Assembly: GCF_003952345.1 (NCBI RefSeq)
Contig: NZ_CP034433.1
Span: 3,038,001-3,102,000, forward strand
Direction: 5' to 3'
Source of the DNA: Iodobacter ciconiae
Lineage (GTDB): Bacteria > Pseudomonadota > Gammaproteobacteria > Burkholderiales > Chitinibacteraceae
DNA: 64,000 nucleotides
Positions within the stretch are counted from its first letter, which is position 1. Every line of letters starts with the position of its first letter. The position numbers and the translations under genes are program-made. This document shows, piece after piece, positions 35,645 to 44,917 of this stretch. The notes below the pieces were generated by a model. That model was not told where the DNA came from. It worked only from the letters and a program-made list of their open reading frames with translations, and searched no databases.

Positions 35645-36714
35645 ATGCAATATCAAACAGATGATGTCCGTATCCGAGAAATTAAAGAGCTACTCCCCCT
35701 GTTGCGGTGATGGAGAAATTCCCTGTCAGCGAGATTGCTTCTGCCACTGTTTTTGAAACCCGGCAGGCAATTCAGCGTATCTTGCAAGGCAGTGATGATC
35801 GCCTTCTGGTGGTGATCGGTCCGTGTTCAATTCATGATGCCGGGGCCGCGCATGAATACGGCGCTAAGCTTAAAGTGCTGCGCGAGTTGCATAGGAATGA
35901 TCTAGAGATCGTGATGCGGGTTTATTTTGAAAAACCACGTACAACGGTTGGCTGGAAAGGCTTGATTAATGATCCTTATCTGAATGGCAGCTTTAATATC
36001 AACGATGGCCTGCGTATTGCACGCAAATTACTGGTTGATTTGAATAATGATGGTATGCCGACTGCCGGCGAGTTCCTCGATATGATTACGCCGCAATATA
36101 TGGCGGATCTGATGAGCTGGGGTGCCATTGGTGCGCGTACCACGGAATCCCAGGTGCACCGGGAGCTGGCTTCAGGATTATCTTGCCCGGTTGGCTTTAA
36201 AAATGGGACTGACGGTAATTTAAAAATTGCACTTGATGCGATTCGTGCATCCAGCCAGTCACACCATTTCTTGTCCGTTACTAAGATGGGGCATTCTGCG
36301 ATTGTGGCGACTGGCGGTAATCCTGATTGCCATATCATTTTACGTGGTGGTAAAGAGCCAAATTACGACACTAATCATGTACGCTCTGCACTGGCAGATT
36401 TGGCTGCCACTGGTCTGCCGCAAAAAGTAATGGTTGATTTTAGCCATGCCAATAGCAGCAAGGATTATCGTCGCCAGATTGATGTTTCGGCAGATGTTTG
36501 CGCCCAGCTCGCCCGTGGCAATAACGGCATATTTGGTGTCATGGTTGAGAGTCATATTGTGGGTGGCCGTCAGGATCATGTAGAAGGCCAGCCGCTGGCC
36601 TACGGTCAATCAATTACCGATGGCTGTATTGGCTGGGATCAAACTGAAACGATGCTGGCAGATTTGGCTAAGGCCGTTGCAGATCGCCGGGCCATTGCCA
36701 AGGTGCATATTTAA
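35645..36714 (+). CDS. aroG: DAHP synthase (class I, AroG type), frameshifted near its 5' end
   Basis: First enzyme of the shikimate pathway (PEP plus erythrose 4-phosphate to DAHP). The family N-terminus is encoded from the ATG at 35645 (MQYQTDDVRIREIKELLP), then a stop is reached because the C-run at 35695-35699 has five instead of six C's. One extra C restores ELLPPVAVMEKFPVSEIAS and joins the long frame, giving 356 residues, close to E. coli AroG (350). The rest is intact: VVIGPCSIHD, GARTTESQ, FKNGTDGN, GHSAIVATGGNPD, DFSHANSSK. Without correction, translation could only start internally at 35707-35710 and lack the feedback-sensing N-terminus. Confidence 0.9.
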
Positions 36715-36735
36715 GTTTTTATTGTGTGAATAAGC

Positions 36736-36760
36736 AAACACCCCGTTTATCGGGGTGTTT
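36736..36760 (+). terminator. Terminator after aroG
   Basis: AAACACCCCG pairs with CGGGGTGTTT around TTTAT. Twenty bases after the aroG stop, with T's at the end; the A-rich left side allows function in both directions. Confidence 0.85.
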
Positions 36761-36985
36761 GTGCTTTCTGAATCAGAGCAAGCTTTACAGCAACTCTACT
36801 TCACCTGCGGTGAGGAATTACTGGATTTGGCTCCGCTCTTTACTAGTATTGAAAATGCCCTGATGCACCGGATCATTTTTCTGATGCAGCTTTACTTCAG
36901 CAGTTTTTTACTGGGTGCGAAAGATACAGGTCATTTACTGACAATGCGTCATTTATTGATATTGGAGTCAGGCCATGCAATTTGA
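36761..36985 (+). CDS. Small hypothetical protein (uncertain)
   Basis: A 74-codon frame from GTG 36761 (or 36755, inside the terminator). It reads VLSESEQALQQLYFTCGEEL, then a hydrophobic middle (HRIIFLMQLYFSSFLLGA). There is no ribosome site. The stop overlaps the better-supported next gene by 11 bases. It resembles no family I recognise and may be the leader of the next gene rather than a gene. Confidence 0.3.
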   Translation: MLSESEQALQQLYFTCGEELLDLAPLFTSIENALMHRIIFLMQLYFSSFLLGAKDTGHLLTMRHLLILESGHAI

Positions 36986-37256
36986 TGAAGTTATTCCCGA
37001 TCATTTTAATATTATTTCTCGAACTCCCTTGCCTCATGTGCTGATTGAACAAGCTTTGATGCAACTGGGTGGAGGAGGTGTTGAAGGTACAACTTTTAAG
37101 CGCAACGCTTTGTTATCTGCGGGCTGGAGGCATGCCAGTGTGGTGTCTTATGGTAAGCATCCCGTGGAGGCAAGCGCCGCTTTTAATAAAGTGCGTGCTG
37201 TTTTAGCGGCGAGCCAAGATCCTGTTGCAATCATGGATCAATTAGAGAAGGCGTAA
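36975..37256 (+). CDS. Small hypothetical protein
   Basis: 93 residues with a good GGAG seven bases before the ATG. It begins MQFDEVIPDHFNIISRTPLP and contains a glycine run (LMQLGGGGVEG) and a C-terminal amphipathic part (NKVRAVLAASQDPVAIMDQL). No transmembrane segment, signal peptide or known motif is seen. It converges with the lipoyl-like gene, with only two bases between the stops. Function unknown. Confidence 0.55.
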   Translation: MQFDEVIPDHFNIISRTPLPHVLIEQALMQLGGGGVEGTTFKRNALLSAGWRHASVVSYGKHPVEASAAFNKVRAVLAASQDPVAIMDQLEKA

Positions 37257-37258
37257 TT

Positions 37259-37738
37259 TTAGTGGGGATGAGTTTGCTGCCATTGCAGCATGATGGAGCG
37301 GACATGGGCTTCTATATCCGCTTCTTCAATACATTCGCCCTGGCTTGCAATGCGGCTGAGGTCTGCCCCCAGCCTGGCAGCGAGCTTGGCAGCACTAAGA
37401 CTGACGCTGAGTGTGCCTGCTAGCGGCTGATGAGGCCAGTCCAACTGGCAGGCACTGGTAAAAGTGGCTTCTGCACCAAATATCTGAGTGGGTTCTTCTT
37501 CAATTTCCATTTGTAATAAAAGATCGCCGCATTGCACGGTTTCCTTGGTTTCGACCATTATATGGGAGACCAATCCTGCTTCCGGAGCGCAGATTTCAAT
37601 TTCACTGTTACCACAAACTAAGGTCAAAAGTAATGTATCACTCTGCACATGGTGGCCGGGCAGGATGTGCACGGCACTGACACTGGCGGTTTCTTCCAGC
37701 TCGGGAACGCAAATCAGGTGCGTGGTGAATGTACTCAT
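37259..37738 (-). CDS. Stand-alone lipoyl-like plus subunit-binding-domain protein
   Basis: 159 residues. The first 75 residues have the biotinyl/lipoyl hammerhead pattern (ETASVSAVHILPGHHVQSDT, then EICAPEAGLVSHIMVETKET with the GLV turn), and residues about 115-150 resemble the peripheral subunit-binding domain of E2 acyltransferases (SAAKLAARLGADLSRIASQG). The lysine that should carry lipoate (DKA) is replaced by GNSEIE, and the acyltransferase domain is missing. It could be a decayed E2 or an unmodified scaffold; no dehydrogenase genes are nearby. The ATG at 37738 is preferred over an in-frame ATG eight codons earlier. Confidence 0.6.
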   Translation of the reverse strand: MSTFTTHLICVPELEETASVSAVHILPGHHVQSDTLLLTLVCGNSEIEICAPEAGLVSHIMVETKETVQCGDLLLQMEIEEEPTQIFGAEATFTSACQLDWPHQPLAGTLSVSLSAAKLAARLGADLSRIASQGECIEEADIEAHVRSIMLQWQQTHPH

Positions 37739-38075
37739 GGTGAATATGCACCTATTTTTCAATGATTTTGCTTGATTTTGACCAATACTGTTGCAATTAA
37801 CTACTGCTTAGAATATGCATTAGTAATTATTCCATTGCAGTGCAGCATTGCAGTTTCTAACATTGGGCCCGATTAATAAGCACAGGCCCGTGTCCATGGA
37901 TATTATCGCAGCCACAACGAGTTGTGTGTAAGCAAAGTCTATCCTGTGGCAATTTAAGTCTGGCTCATATGATTTGCACCTGTTTATGATGACTTTAAAG
38001 TGCAATTATGAGTAATAATCTATTTTTGATGAGATTGATTCTTATCACCGCCAGCGTAATATTAAGGAGCAGTTT
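37739..38075. other. 337-bp divergent gap upstream of ackA
   Basis: AT-rich region between the lipoyl-like gene and ackA. GGGCCC...GGGCC around 37865-37890 could form a short stem. An AGGAG precedes the ackA ATG. No gene or named RNA was recognised. Confidence 0.45.
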
Positions 38076-39269
38076 ATGAGTGAGTTGGTTTTAGTTATTA
38101 ATGCCGGATCGTCCAGCATCAAGTTTTCCCTGTTTGAAACCGGCGCGGCTGATCCTGTTCTGCTCTTTAAAGGCCTGGCAGACGGTATTTATGTTGATCC
38201 GAAGTTTGTAGCAAAAGATGCGGATGACAATAAGCTGGTTTCTGAATCTATGCCGGCAGATATGCCTAAGAACCACGACTCTGCATTGCGTCATATGCTG
38301 GCCTGGCTCAACAGCCGTATTGAAGGCCGTACGATTGCTGCGATTGGTCATCGTGTAGTGCACGGTGGCCTGAGCTTTTGCCAGCCGGTGCGCATTACTG
38401 AAGAAGTATTAAAGGGCCTGGACGAAACCATTGCTCTGGCTCCATTGCATGCTCCGCACAATATTATGCCAATGCGCGTACTGGCTCAGCTTTTACCAAC
38501 CGTGCCGCAAGTGGCTTGTTTTGATACCGCTTTCCACCGCACTCAGCCTGAAATCGAGCAGCAATACGCTTTGCCATATGAGTTTACTGAAAAGCATGGT
38601 ATTCGCCGTTATGGTTTTCACGGCCTTTCTTACGAATTTATTGCCAGTGTTCTGCCTGCGATTGATGCCAAGGCAGCAGCAGGCCGCACCGTTGTGGCCC
38701 ATCTGGGTAATGGCTCGTCGATGGCGGCATTGCTAAATGGTCATTGCCAGGCAACAACAATGGGCTTTACCGCGCTGGAAGGCCTGCCTATGGGCACCCG
38801 TTGCGGCACGATCGATCCTGCTTTAATTCTGCACTTTATGAGCCATCTGAAAATGGATGCCTCACAAATTGAAGAGCTGATCTATAAGCAATCCGGTCTG
38901 TTGGGTATGTCGGGTATTTCCAGCGATATGCGTGATCTGCATGCAAGCAAAGATCCGCATGCTAAGTTTGCTGTTGATTACTTTGCTCACCGTGTTGTGC
39001 GCGAAGCGGCTTCTTTAGCGGCTGCGATGCAAGGTTTTGATGCGCTGGTGTTTACTGCAGGTATCGGCGAAAACGACGATATTGCCCGCGCCACTGTATG
39101 TAATGAATTGCGCTGGTTAGGTGTGGAAATTGATGAAGTTGCAAATGCAAAACGCTCTGGTGAAGCGCGTTGTATTTCATTGCCAGGCAGCCGTGTTCCG
39201 GTTTATATCATTCCAACAAATGAAGAGCTGATGATTGCCCGCCACGCTTTGAAGTGTGTTGCTGCGTAA
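38076..39269 (+). CDS. ackA: Acetate kinase
   Basis: Interconverts acetate plus ATP and acetyl phosphate. 397 residues. The first signature is LVINAGSSSIKFSLFE (residues 5-20); VVAHLGNGSSMAALLNG and MGFTALEGLPMGTRCG follow, the second ASKHA signature. The catalytic Arg/His regions HRVVHGG and RRYGFHGLS are intact. The phosphotransacetylase gene pta, often adjacent, is not here. AAGGAG lies eight bases before the ATG. An intrinsic terminator follows. Confidence 0.98.
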   Translation: MSELVLVINAGSSSIKFSLFETGAADPVLLFKGLADGIYVDPKFVAKDADDNKLVSESMPADMPKNHDSALRHMLAWLNSRIEGRTIAAIGHRVVHGGLSFCQPVRITEEVLKGLDETIALAPLHAPHNIMPMRVLAQLLPTVPQVACFDTAFHRTQPEIEQQYALPYEFTEKHGIRRYGFHGLSYEFIASVLPAIDAKAAAGRTVVAHLGNGSSMAALLNGHCQATTMGFTALEGLPMGTRCGTIDPALILHFMSHLKMDASQIEELIYKQSGLLGMSGISSDMRDLHASKDPHAKFAVDYFAHRVVREAASLAAAMQGFDALVFTAGIGENDDIARATVCNELRWLGVEIDEVANAKRSGEARCISLPGSRVPVYIIPTNEELMIARHALKCVAA

Positions 39270-39284
39270 TTTTTAGTTTTAATC

Positions 39285-39319
39285 AAAGCCACATGGTGCA
39301 GATCATGTGGCTTTTTTTT
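39285..39319 (+). terminator. Terminator after ackA
   Basis: AGCCACATG (39287-39295) pairs with CATGTGGCT (39304-39312) and a run of T's follows. The remaining 270 bases up to the next gene (39320-39588) show no gene. Confidence 0.9.
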
Positions 39320-39588
39320 GTCCGTGATAAGTGCGTAACACTATCGCATCGTTATTGCTTCTGAAATTAAACTTTTATGCAGAACCAGCACAATGCATGG
39401 CTGATTTTGTCATTAAGGTGAACTGATTTCCTGTATGGATCTACCTCGTGGAAAGAATAGATAAGCCACTCTGACGAGAAGTTTATTAGGAAGGGGACTT
39501 CAAATTCTGTAAGTTGATATGTTTACCTTTGAGTAAATTAAGGGTTCACGTATCCTTCAAGCCTTGCCGGAGTTGTAGTGGGAACATC

Positions 39589-40338
39589 ATGGAAAACGAT
39601 AGCGTAATTGATCTCTTACCTGAGCCACGTCGCCTTGCGGCGAATCGTGGCTGGTATTGGTGTGTGAATGGATTTAAGTTGTTTCGTCGTCAGCCGGGAA
39701 TATGGATTGTCATCGTCCTGCAATTTTTTGTTTTAGCTTTGCTGGCAGGTGTGCTGCCTGTAGTAGGCGCTTTGGCCTATACCCTGGTATCTCCGGTATT
39801 GTCGGGCGGAGTATATTTGGCGGCTAAACGGTGCGATGCAGGTAACAGAGTTGGCCCTCTGGATTTATTTGCTGCATTTCACGGTGAAATAAAACCCCTG
39901 CTATGGGTGGGTTTAATTAATGTGCTTGCTGCGATGCTGGTCACGGTTGTGCTGGGCTTATTTGGCAGCCAGGCCAGTCTTGTTGATATTCCAGCCGGAA
40001 GCTTGCCTACGCCAGAGCAAATGAAATCGCTGTATTTACATACCTCGCTGAGCCTTATTTTAATGACGCCAGTGATGTGTGCGGTGTGGTTTGCCCCTGC
40101 TTTAATATTGTTTGATGGTTATTCTGCCTTCGAGGCGATGAAGCTTTCATTTGCAGGCATTACCCGCAACTGGCAGGCGTTTTTAGTGAGTGGGCTGGTC
40201 ACGATTGCCTTGTGTTTTTTATCAGTATTTACATTACTGCTGGGGTTATTGATTGTCTTGCCGGTGATCATGCTGATGCAATATATTGCGTACCGAGAAA
40301 TTTTTACTGCAGCGCCTGTCGGTGTTAATGGAGTTTAA
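39589..40338 (+). CDS. BPSS1780-like multipass membrane protein
   Basis: 249 residues with about five to six hydrophobic segments. N-terminal DLLPEPRRLAANRGWYWCVNGFKLFRRQPGIW is followed by helices at about 45-65, 70-90, 110-135 and 165-240. The overall pattern matches the BPSS1780-family integral membrane proteins of betaproteobacteria, whose function is not known. The ATG at 39589 is chosen; the frame is open 25 codons upstream without membrane-protein character. dgkA overlaps its end by 11 bases, so the two are coupled. Confidence 0.75.
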   Translation: MENDSVIDLLPEPRRLAANRGWYWCVNGFKLFRRQPGIWIVIVLQFFVLALLAGVLPVVGALAYTLVSPVLSGGVYLAAKRCDAGNRVGPLDLFAAFHGEIKPLLWVGLINVLAAMLVTVVLGLFGSQASLVDIPAGSLPTPEQMKSLYLHTSLSLILMTPVMCAVWFAPALILFDGYSAFEAMKLSFAGITRNWQAFLVSGLVTIALCFLSVFTLLLGLLIVLPVIMLMQYIAYREIFTAAPVGVNGV

Positions 40339-40714
40339 TGTGTCGGAAAGCCCGTTTAAAGGCAAAACAGGAGTCGCCCGTGTCTTTAATGCTCTGGGCT
40401 ATTCCCTGGATGGTTTAAAGGCAGGCTGGTTAAATGAAGCTGCTTTTCGTCAGGTTACCTTGCTGGCATTGCTTGGTATTCCTGGCGCACTTTTGATTCC
40501 GGGTTTACCCCATTGGGGGCGTGCTTTGCTGATTGCCAGCCATTTAGCCAGCATGATTGTTGAGCTGCTTAATTCTGCGATCGAAGCTGCGGTGGATCAC
40601 ACCTCGTTAGAGCGTCACGAGTTAGCTAAGCGGGCTAAAGACCTGGGTAGTGCAGCTCAGCTGGTTTGTTTACTAAATCTGGCTTTGATGTGGTGTTTGG
40701 TCGTATTGGGTTAG
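40328..40714 (+). CDS. dgkA: Diacylglycerol kinase (DgkA type)
   Basis: 128 residues, small integral-membrane kinase that recycles diacylglycerol to phosphatidate. EAAFRQVTLLALLGIP (first helix with the conserved EAxFRQ) and MIVELLNSAIEAAVD (ENS-E catalytic motif region) are family signatures; three membrane helices are visible at about 45-60, 65-85 and 105-125. The ATG 40328 lies inside the preceding gene; GTG 40340 is an alternative start two bases after that gene ends. Confidence 0.92.
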   Translation: MEFNVSESPFKGKTGVARVFNALGYSLDGLKAGWLNEAAFRQVTLLALLGIPGALLIPGLPHWGRALLIASHLASMIVELLNSAIEAAVDHTSLERHELAKRAKDLGSAAQLVCLLNLALMWCLVVLG

Positions 40715-41091
40715 CTGTTTACTTTTGATCGCAACCTACTTTCAGTCAGCGCCTTTTGGTTAGGGGCGCTGTCTGTTGGCTGGGTGATGCAGCTTGAGCT
40801 GTGTTTAGATTTTTATTCTGAATGATTAAAATCATAATTTATGGGGCAAGGCGCATGCTGAATGGTATTGCGTGAAGGTTATGCCGAAGCGCTATTTAGT
40901 ACATAAATTTATGAGTTGGTTTATCTTTTTTAATGCGCTGATTCAAAATAAAAATATAGGCGCTTTTAAAATCAGCACAAAGTATAAGCAGTATTTATTT
41001 TCATTAGAAACGCAAAGTCATATTAAATTATTAATGGCTGCCAAATATTTTTTTGAATAGATCATGACTGATAAATACCTATTAGATAATA
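40715..41091. other. 377-bp AT-rich gap with a weak dgkA terminator
   Basis: CAGCGCC at 40747-40753 pairs with GGCGCTG at 40765-40771, a probable 3' hairpin of dgkA without a clear T run. The rest is very AT-rich. A 62-codon frame at 40872-41060 has no ribosome site or motif and is not called. Confidence 0.45.
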
Positions 41092-41565
41092 TTATTTTTT
41101 ACTCCAGCCCAGAGTTGTTTTAATTTGCTTTAGATAACCATAAGCGGCAACCTCATGGCCTGCATCACATAATAGACGATGCCAATGTTTTAATACGGGC
41201 TCTAGGCCAGCCCGGTCATGAATGAGCGCAAAGTCTTTATCTAAAAAACGGTCTAACTGGCCAGCCAGATACTGCTGATTACTCATATACATCATTTGGC
41301 GTATTTGAGTGAGTGCCTGTTGACTGATGCTTACTCCTCCGTAGTTATTGGTTCGGCTGCTGCTTTCTTCTATCATTTTAAGCAGTTCCAGCCTTGTTAA
41401 ACCCTCTTCTAATTCAGCCAGGCTAAATGTTTGTAGTAAATCGCTACGGGTTCTTTTGCCGTCGACCATAATTAAAATACGACGGGCAACTGAAGAAAGT
41501 ACACCACTGCGTTCTTCAATTTCTTTGCTGCCTTTAGCAGTCTTGGTGAAATGTGGCTGATCCAT
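41092..41565 (-). CDS. Hypothetical protein, 157 residues
   Basis: Soluble, no signal peptide. N-terminal TKTAKGSKEIEERSGVLSSV, VARRILIMVDGKRTRSDLLQ and LEEGLTRLELLKMIEE look like a small winged-helix-type domain (a pattern I associate with Neisseriales hypothetical proteins). The C-terminal half (100-157: QQYLAGQLDRFLDKDFALIH, DAGHEVAAYGYLKQIKTTLG) is helical. Function unknown. It lies downstream of ccsB on the same strand, but a terminator stands between. Confidence 0.65.
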   Translation of the reverse strand: MDQPHFTKTAKGSKEIEERSGVLSSVARRILIMVDGKRTRSDLLQTFSLAELEEGLTRLELLKMIEESSSRTNNYGGVSISQQALTQIRQMMYMSNQQYLAGQLDRFLDKDFALIHDRAGLEPVLKHWHRLLCDAGHEVAAYGYLKQIKTTLGWSKK

Positions 41566-41714
41566 TTTTATGACTGGTAGAATTAACTATAAGTAGATTA
41601 ACTTATTCTGATCGATAAGCCAACCTGAATAATATAAAAAATTAATGATAGATATATTTATATTTGTTTAAATCATCTAAAAGTACATATCTGAGCTTAT
41701 TTGAGAAGTACATA

Positions 41715-41748
41715 AAAAAATCGCCCCCTCATTTGGGAGCGATTTTTT
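41715..41748 (-). terminator. Terminator after ccsB
   Basis: AAAAAATCGC and GCGATTTTTT form a stem enclosing a CCCCTC/GGGAG inner part. T runs on both strands make it potentially bidirectional, but it lies just after the ccsB stop. Confidence 0.85.
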
Positions 41749-41772
41749 ATAGAACATGGATAAATTGTCTAC

Positions 41773-42903
41773 TTATAGGCCACCATAGGAATGCAAACCT
41801 GATAAAAACATATTTACACCAATAAAAGCAAAGCTGGTTACGAGTAAGCCTATTAGTGCCCACCATGCCAGTATATTGCCACGCCAGCCTTTTACTAAGC
41901 GCATATGCAGCCATGAGGCATAGTTAAGCCACACAATCAGAGCCCATGTTTCTTTTGGATCCCAGCTCCAGTAGCCTCCCCAGGCCTCAGCGGCCCACAT
42001 TGCTCCCAAAATGGTCGCAATGGTAAAAAACAGAAAACCAATAGAGATAGCCTTATACATGACCTCACCAAGCGTATCGTAGCTTGGAAGGCGGCTGGAC
42101 AAAATGCCTCGTGAAACTAATAACTGAGCCGCACCAAGCCCTGCAGACAGAGCAAAAGCACCGTAGCCTACAAAGTTGGCTGGAACGTGTATTTTCATCC
42201 ACCAAGACTGCAGGGCAGGGATCAGTGGCTGGATTTCATGCGCTTGCCGATCCACGCTGTACCAGAGAATAAAACCCACTGCGGCCAGGATAATGGGTAG
42301 CACAAAGGCTCCCATCGTTTTAGCCATACCCTGAGCTTTGAATTTTTGCTCGTAGTACAGATACATCAGTGTCGTAACCAGGCAAAACAGAATAAAGACT
42401 TCATATAAATTTGAAACGGGAATATGGCCCACATCTACGCCAACTAGATAACTTTCATACCAGCGTACTAGTTTCGAGATGAGTGCGGCAGAGGCTGCAG
42501 CCCAGGTTAAATTGCTGGCAATACCGAGTGCAGTGTTGGAACGACGCAACATTCCTAGCCAGTACATCAAGGTTGCCAGCAGATACAGTACGCACATCCA
42601 CATGACCGCTGATTGACTGGACAGGATGTACTTTAGCCAAAAGACACTTTGCCCATTGGAGAGCGTCCCTTGATACAGGCCAATGCCAGCTAGTGCGAAT
42701 AGCGCACTGACGGGTAAAAATACGCGCATGGCCGGCCAGAAGCGGCCGAACCATACAATGGCTGCAACGGTTCCTAATAAAATGCCTTCTTCGTAATAAT
42801 CCATAAAAGCGGCGTAGCGCTTATAAGCAAACAGGCCTGCAGCAAGAATCAGCCCGGTAAACACCATGTCAAATGGTGATAAGCGGCGCTTTGAGATACT
42901 CAT
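41773..42903 (-). CDS. ccsB: Cytochrome c biogenesis protein CcsB (ResC-type, system II)
   Basis: Heme-handling membrane subunit of the system II cytochrome c synthetase. 376 residues with about eight hydrophobic helices. The tryptophan-rich WWD-type signature WAAEAWGGYWSWDPKETWAL lies near residues 300-320, and histidine heme ligands occur in the flanking loops. It overlaps resB by an ATGA junction, as expected for the CcsBA complex. Confidence 0.95.
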   Translation of the reverse strand: MSISKRRLSPFDMVFTGLILAAGLFAYKRYAAFMDYYEEGILLGTVAAIVWFGRFWPAMRVFLPVSALFALAGIGLYQGTLSNGQSVFWLKYILSSQSAVMWMCVLYLLATLMYWLGMLRRSNTALGIASNLTWAAASAALISKLVRWYESYLVGVDVGHIPVSNLYEVFILFCLVTTLMYLYYEQKFKAQGMAKTMGAFVLPIILAAVGFILWYSVDRQAHEIQPLIPALQSWWMKIHVPANFVGYGAFALSAGLGAAQLLVSRGILSSRLPSYDTLGEVMYKAISIGFLFFTIATILGAMWAAEAWGGYWSWDPKETWALIVWLNYASWLHMRLVKGWRGNILAWWALIGLLVTSFAFIGVNMFLSGLHSYGGL

Positions 42904-44912
42904 GGTGTTTTTCCTTTGGCAGCCAGATCTGTGGTGAGCTCGAGAAATTCACGATCCAGATCTGAGTTTTTGCGGTTACTACTCATGGCAATCAAGGTTT
43001 TTCCTGCTGCAAGGCGTACCCAGACCCGATTTTCACGAATATAAAACATACAGAAGATCCCGATCACCAACAGGAGTGAACCTAGATAAACAATATTTTG
43101 GCCGGGAGCCCGGGTAATCTGAAAACCACTGGCTTTAATTTCGTTAAAGCTGCTCGCCTGCAGCCAGACAGGCGGGCCATATTCAAACAAGCTGCTGACA
43201 GCAACCAGACTATCCATCAGAAAGCGGTACTGCGTTTCATCAATGGGCAGAATTGGCAAACCGGCACGCCCCTGGGTGACATCCATTGCATCAATTACTG
43301 TGCCTTGCAGGATCTTGATGTAGGTTTGAGCTACAGTCTGGCGCTGCTCTTTGGGCACTTTCTGCTCGAGAAAGCTTTCGATTGCGGGAAAGCCCCCTTC
43401 ACTAAAGCGCGTGAGTACCCCGATGGTTATGTCCTTAAATTGCGCTTCACTTTCTTTAGTAATTCCGCCACTTTGAAATGCCTTGGCTGCAGTACGGCGG
43501 GCAATTTCGGGGTAAAGCGATTTATCAAGTAGACTGGCGCGTAAACGCATAAAGCTATCGGGTTTTAGGTCTTTATCCAGGGGAATGCGAACAAATTGGA
43601 AAGGAGCTGCCACTTCGGTGCGCATGCCTGTAACGGCATAGCCTGCACCCTTTTCAAAAAATGGAGAGAAATAATTCAGGTATTCAGTCGCCTGACCATT
43701 TTTATCACGTAATTTGAATTGAATTGACGGACCAATGTTTTTTAGGTTGTGCTCGCTTTGTACGGCCTGTGCAGAGGCCATTGCTTGGGCAAATTTACTG
43801 ACCGCCATGGCGCTATTGGCGACTTTGCCTGTGTTTTCAATATTAAACGATCGAAAGTCGCCCATTTCCAGCTGATAAGCCTGGCCGTTTATTTGCATAC
43901 TTTCACTGGTTTGCGAGCGGATATTAAGCGCCTGTGCGTGATGGCTGTTTAAATCCCATTGGCGCATTTCCAGTAAAGAACCACCATCACCAAAACTGGC
44001 TTGATAAACGGCTACTCCTTTGTAAATTAAAGGTTTATTGACTTCAATTTTAGCTCTTTTGAGTATGGACCCGCTCTTTTTATCTAGTAAATCAATATCA
44101 CTGGCAAAGAGTTTGGGCTGCCCGGTTGAATAGTGCTCAATGTAAAACTTATTTAAACGCACCGCAAAGGGGAGCTCCTGAACAAAATAGCCTTGACCTG
44201 CATTTAAGAAAATTACGTCGCCAACCGAGCCTTCTGGCAGGGTGACATTTCCGCGGAAAGATAAATTATCCTCCGGTAAACGGCTTTGTTCAGATACTTT
44301 ACTTTGCGGTAAATTGCGTGTTTCGGGCGTTTTAAAGCCAAATAATTCGGTTAACTTCAGTGGCACATTGCCATCAAGCAGGCCGCCTAGGCAGATCACT
44401 ACGATGGCTGCATGGGCAAATAGATAGCCTAAACGCTGAAAACTGCCTTTTTTAGCAGCAATGGATACCTGGCCATTTTCTTCACGAGTGCGGATGCGGT
44501 AGCCCCGGCTGGCTAGGGTATCGATGATCTCTTCGGTGGGTAATTCGCCAGTTAGCTCGGTGTGGTGTGACATCAAACGCAAAGAATTATTACTGGCGTT
44601 TTCGCGATAGCCCCGAATATCTTTCCAGATTCCAGGCATTTGTCGCCAGATGCACAGGCTGGTTGAAAGCACAAGAAAGCAAAGAATTAGTAAAAACCAT
44701 GTGCTGTGGTAAACATCAAATAAGCCAAGTGGATGGAGTATTTGGAACCAGAACTCGCCAAACTCAACTTTATAATTGGCGTAAGGCTCGTTTTGCTTTA
44801 AAACCGTGCCAATAACCGAAGAGATTGCGAGGATAGTTAGCAGACTTACAGCAAAACGCATCGACGAAAATAATTCGTACCAGGCTTTTAAAAAAGAAGT
44901 TTTGGGTGTCAT
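42900..44912 (-). CDS. resB: Cytochrome c biogenesis protein ResB (Ccs1)
   Basis: Partner of CcsB that handles apocytochrome. 670 residues. Three N-terminal membrane helices (within about 15-35, 70-90, 160-180) and one C-terminal (about 610-630) frame a large periplasmic domain (185-600). FSSMRFAVSLLTILAISSVIGT and the HPLGLFDVYHSTWF segment are typical. The ATG at 44912 gives the family N-terminus MTPKTSFLKAWYELF; the frame is open seven codons further. A cytochrome c4 gene, a likely client, lies upstream on the same strand. Confidence 0.94.
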   Translation of the reverse strand: MTPKTSFLKAWYELFSSMRFAVSLLTILAISSVIGTVLKQNEPYANYKVEFGEFWFQILHPLGLFDVYHSTWFLLILCFLVLSTSLCIWRQMPGIWKDIRGYRENASNNSLRLMSHHTELTGELPTEEIIDTLASRGYRIRTREENGQVSIAAKKGSFQRLGYLFAHAAIVVICLGGLLDGNVPLKLTELFGFKTPETRNLPQSKVSEQSRLPEDNLSFRGNVTLPEGSVGDVIFLNAGQGYFVQELPFAVRLNKFYIEHYSTGQPKLFASDIDLLDKKSGSILKRAKIEVNKPLIYKGVAVYQASFGDGGSLLEMRQWDLNSHHAQALNIRSQTSESMQINGQAYQLEMGDFRSFNIENTGKVANSAMAVSKFAQAMASAQAVQSEHNLKNIGPSIQFKLRDKNGQATEYLNYFSPFFEKGAGYAVTGMRTEVAAPFQFVRIPLDKDLKPDSFMRLRASLLDKSLYPEIARRTAAKAFQSGGITKESEAQFKDITIGVLTRFSEGGFPAIESFLEQKVPKEQRQTVAQTYIKILQGTVIDAMDVTQGRAGLPILPIDETQYRFLMDSLVAVSSLFEYGPPVWLQASSFNEIKASGFQITRAPGQNIVYLGSLLLVIGIFCMFYIRENRVWVRLAAGKTLIAMSSNRKNSDLDREFLELTTDLAAKGKTP

Positions 44913-44917
44913 AGAAG

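Noticed and set aside
40872-41060. 62-codon frame in the dgkA downstream gap
   Set aside because: Composition is that of the AT-rich spacer; there is no ribosome site or motif.
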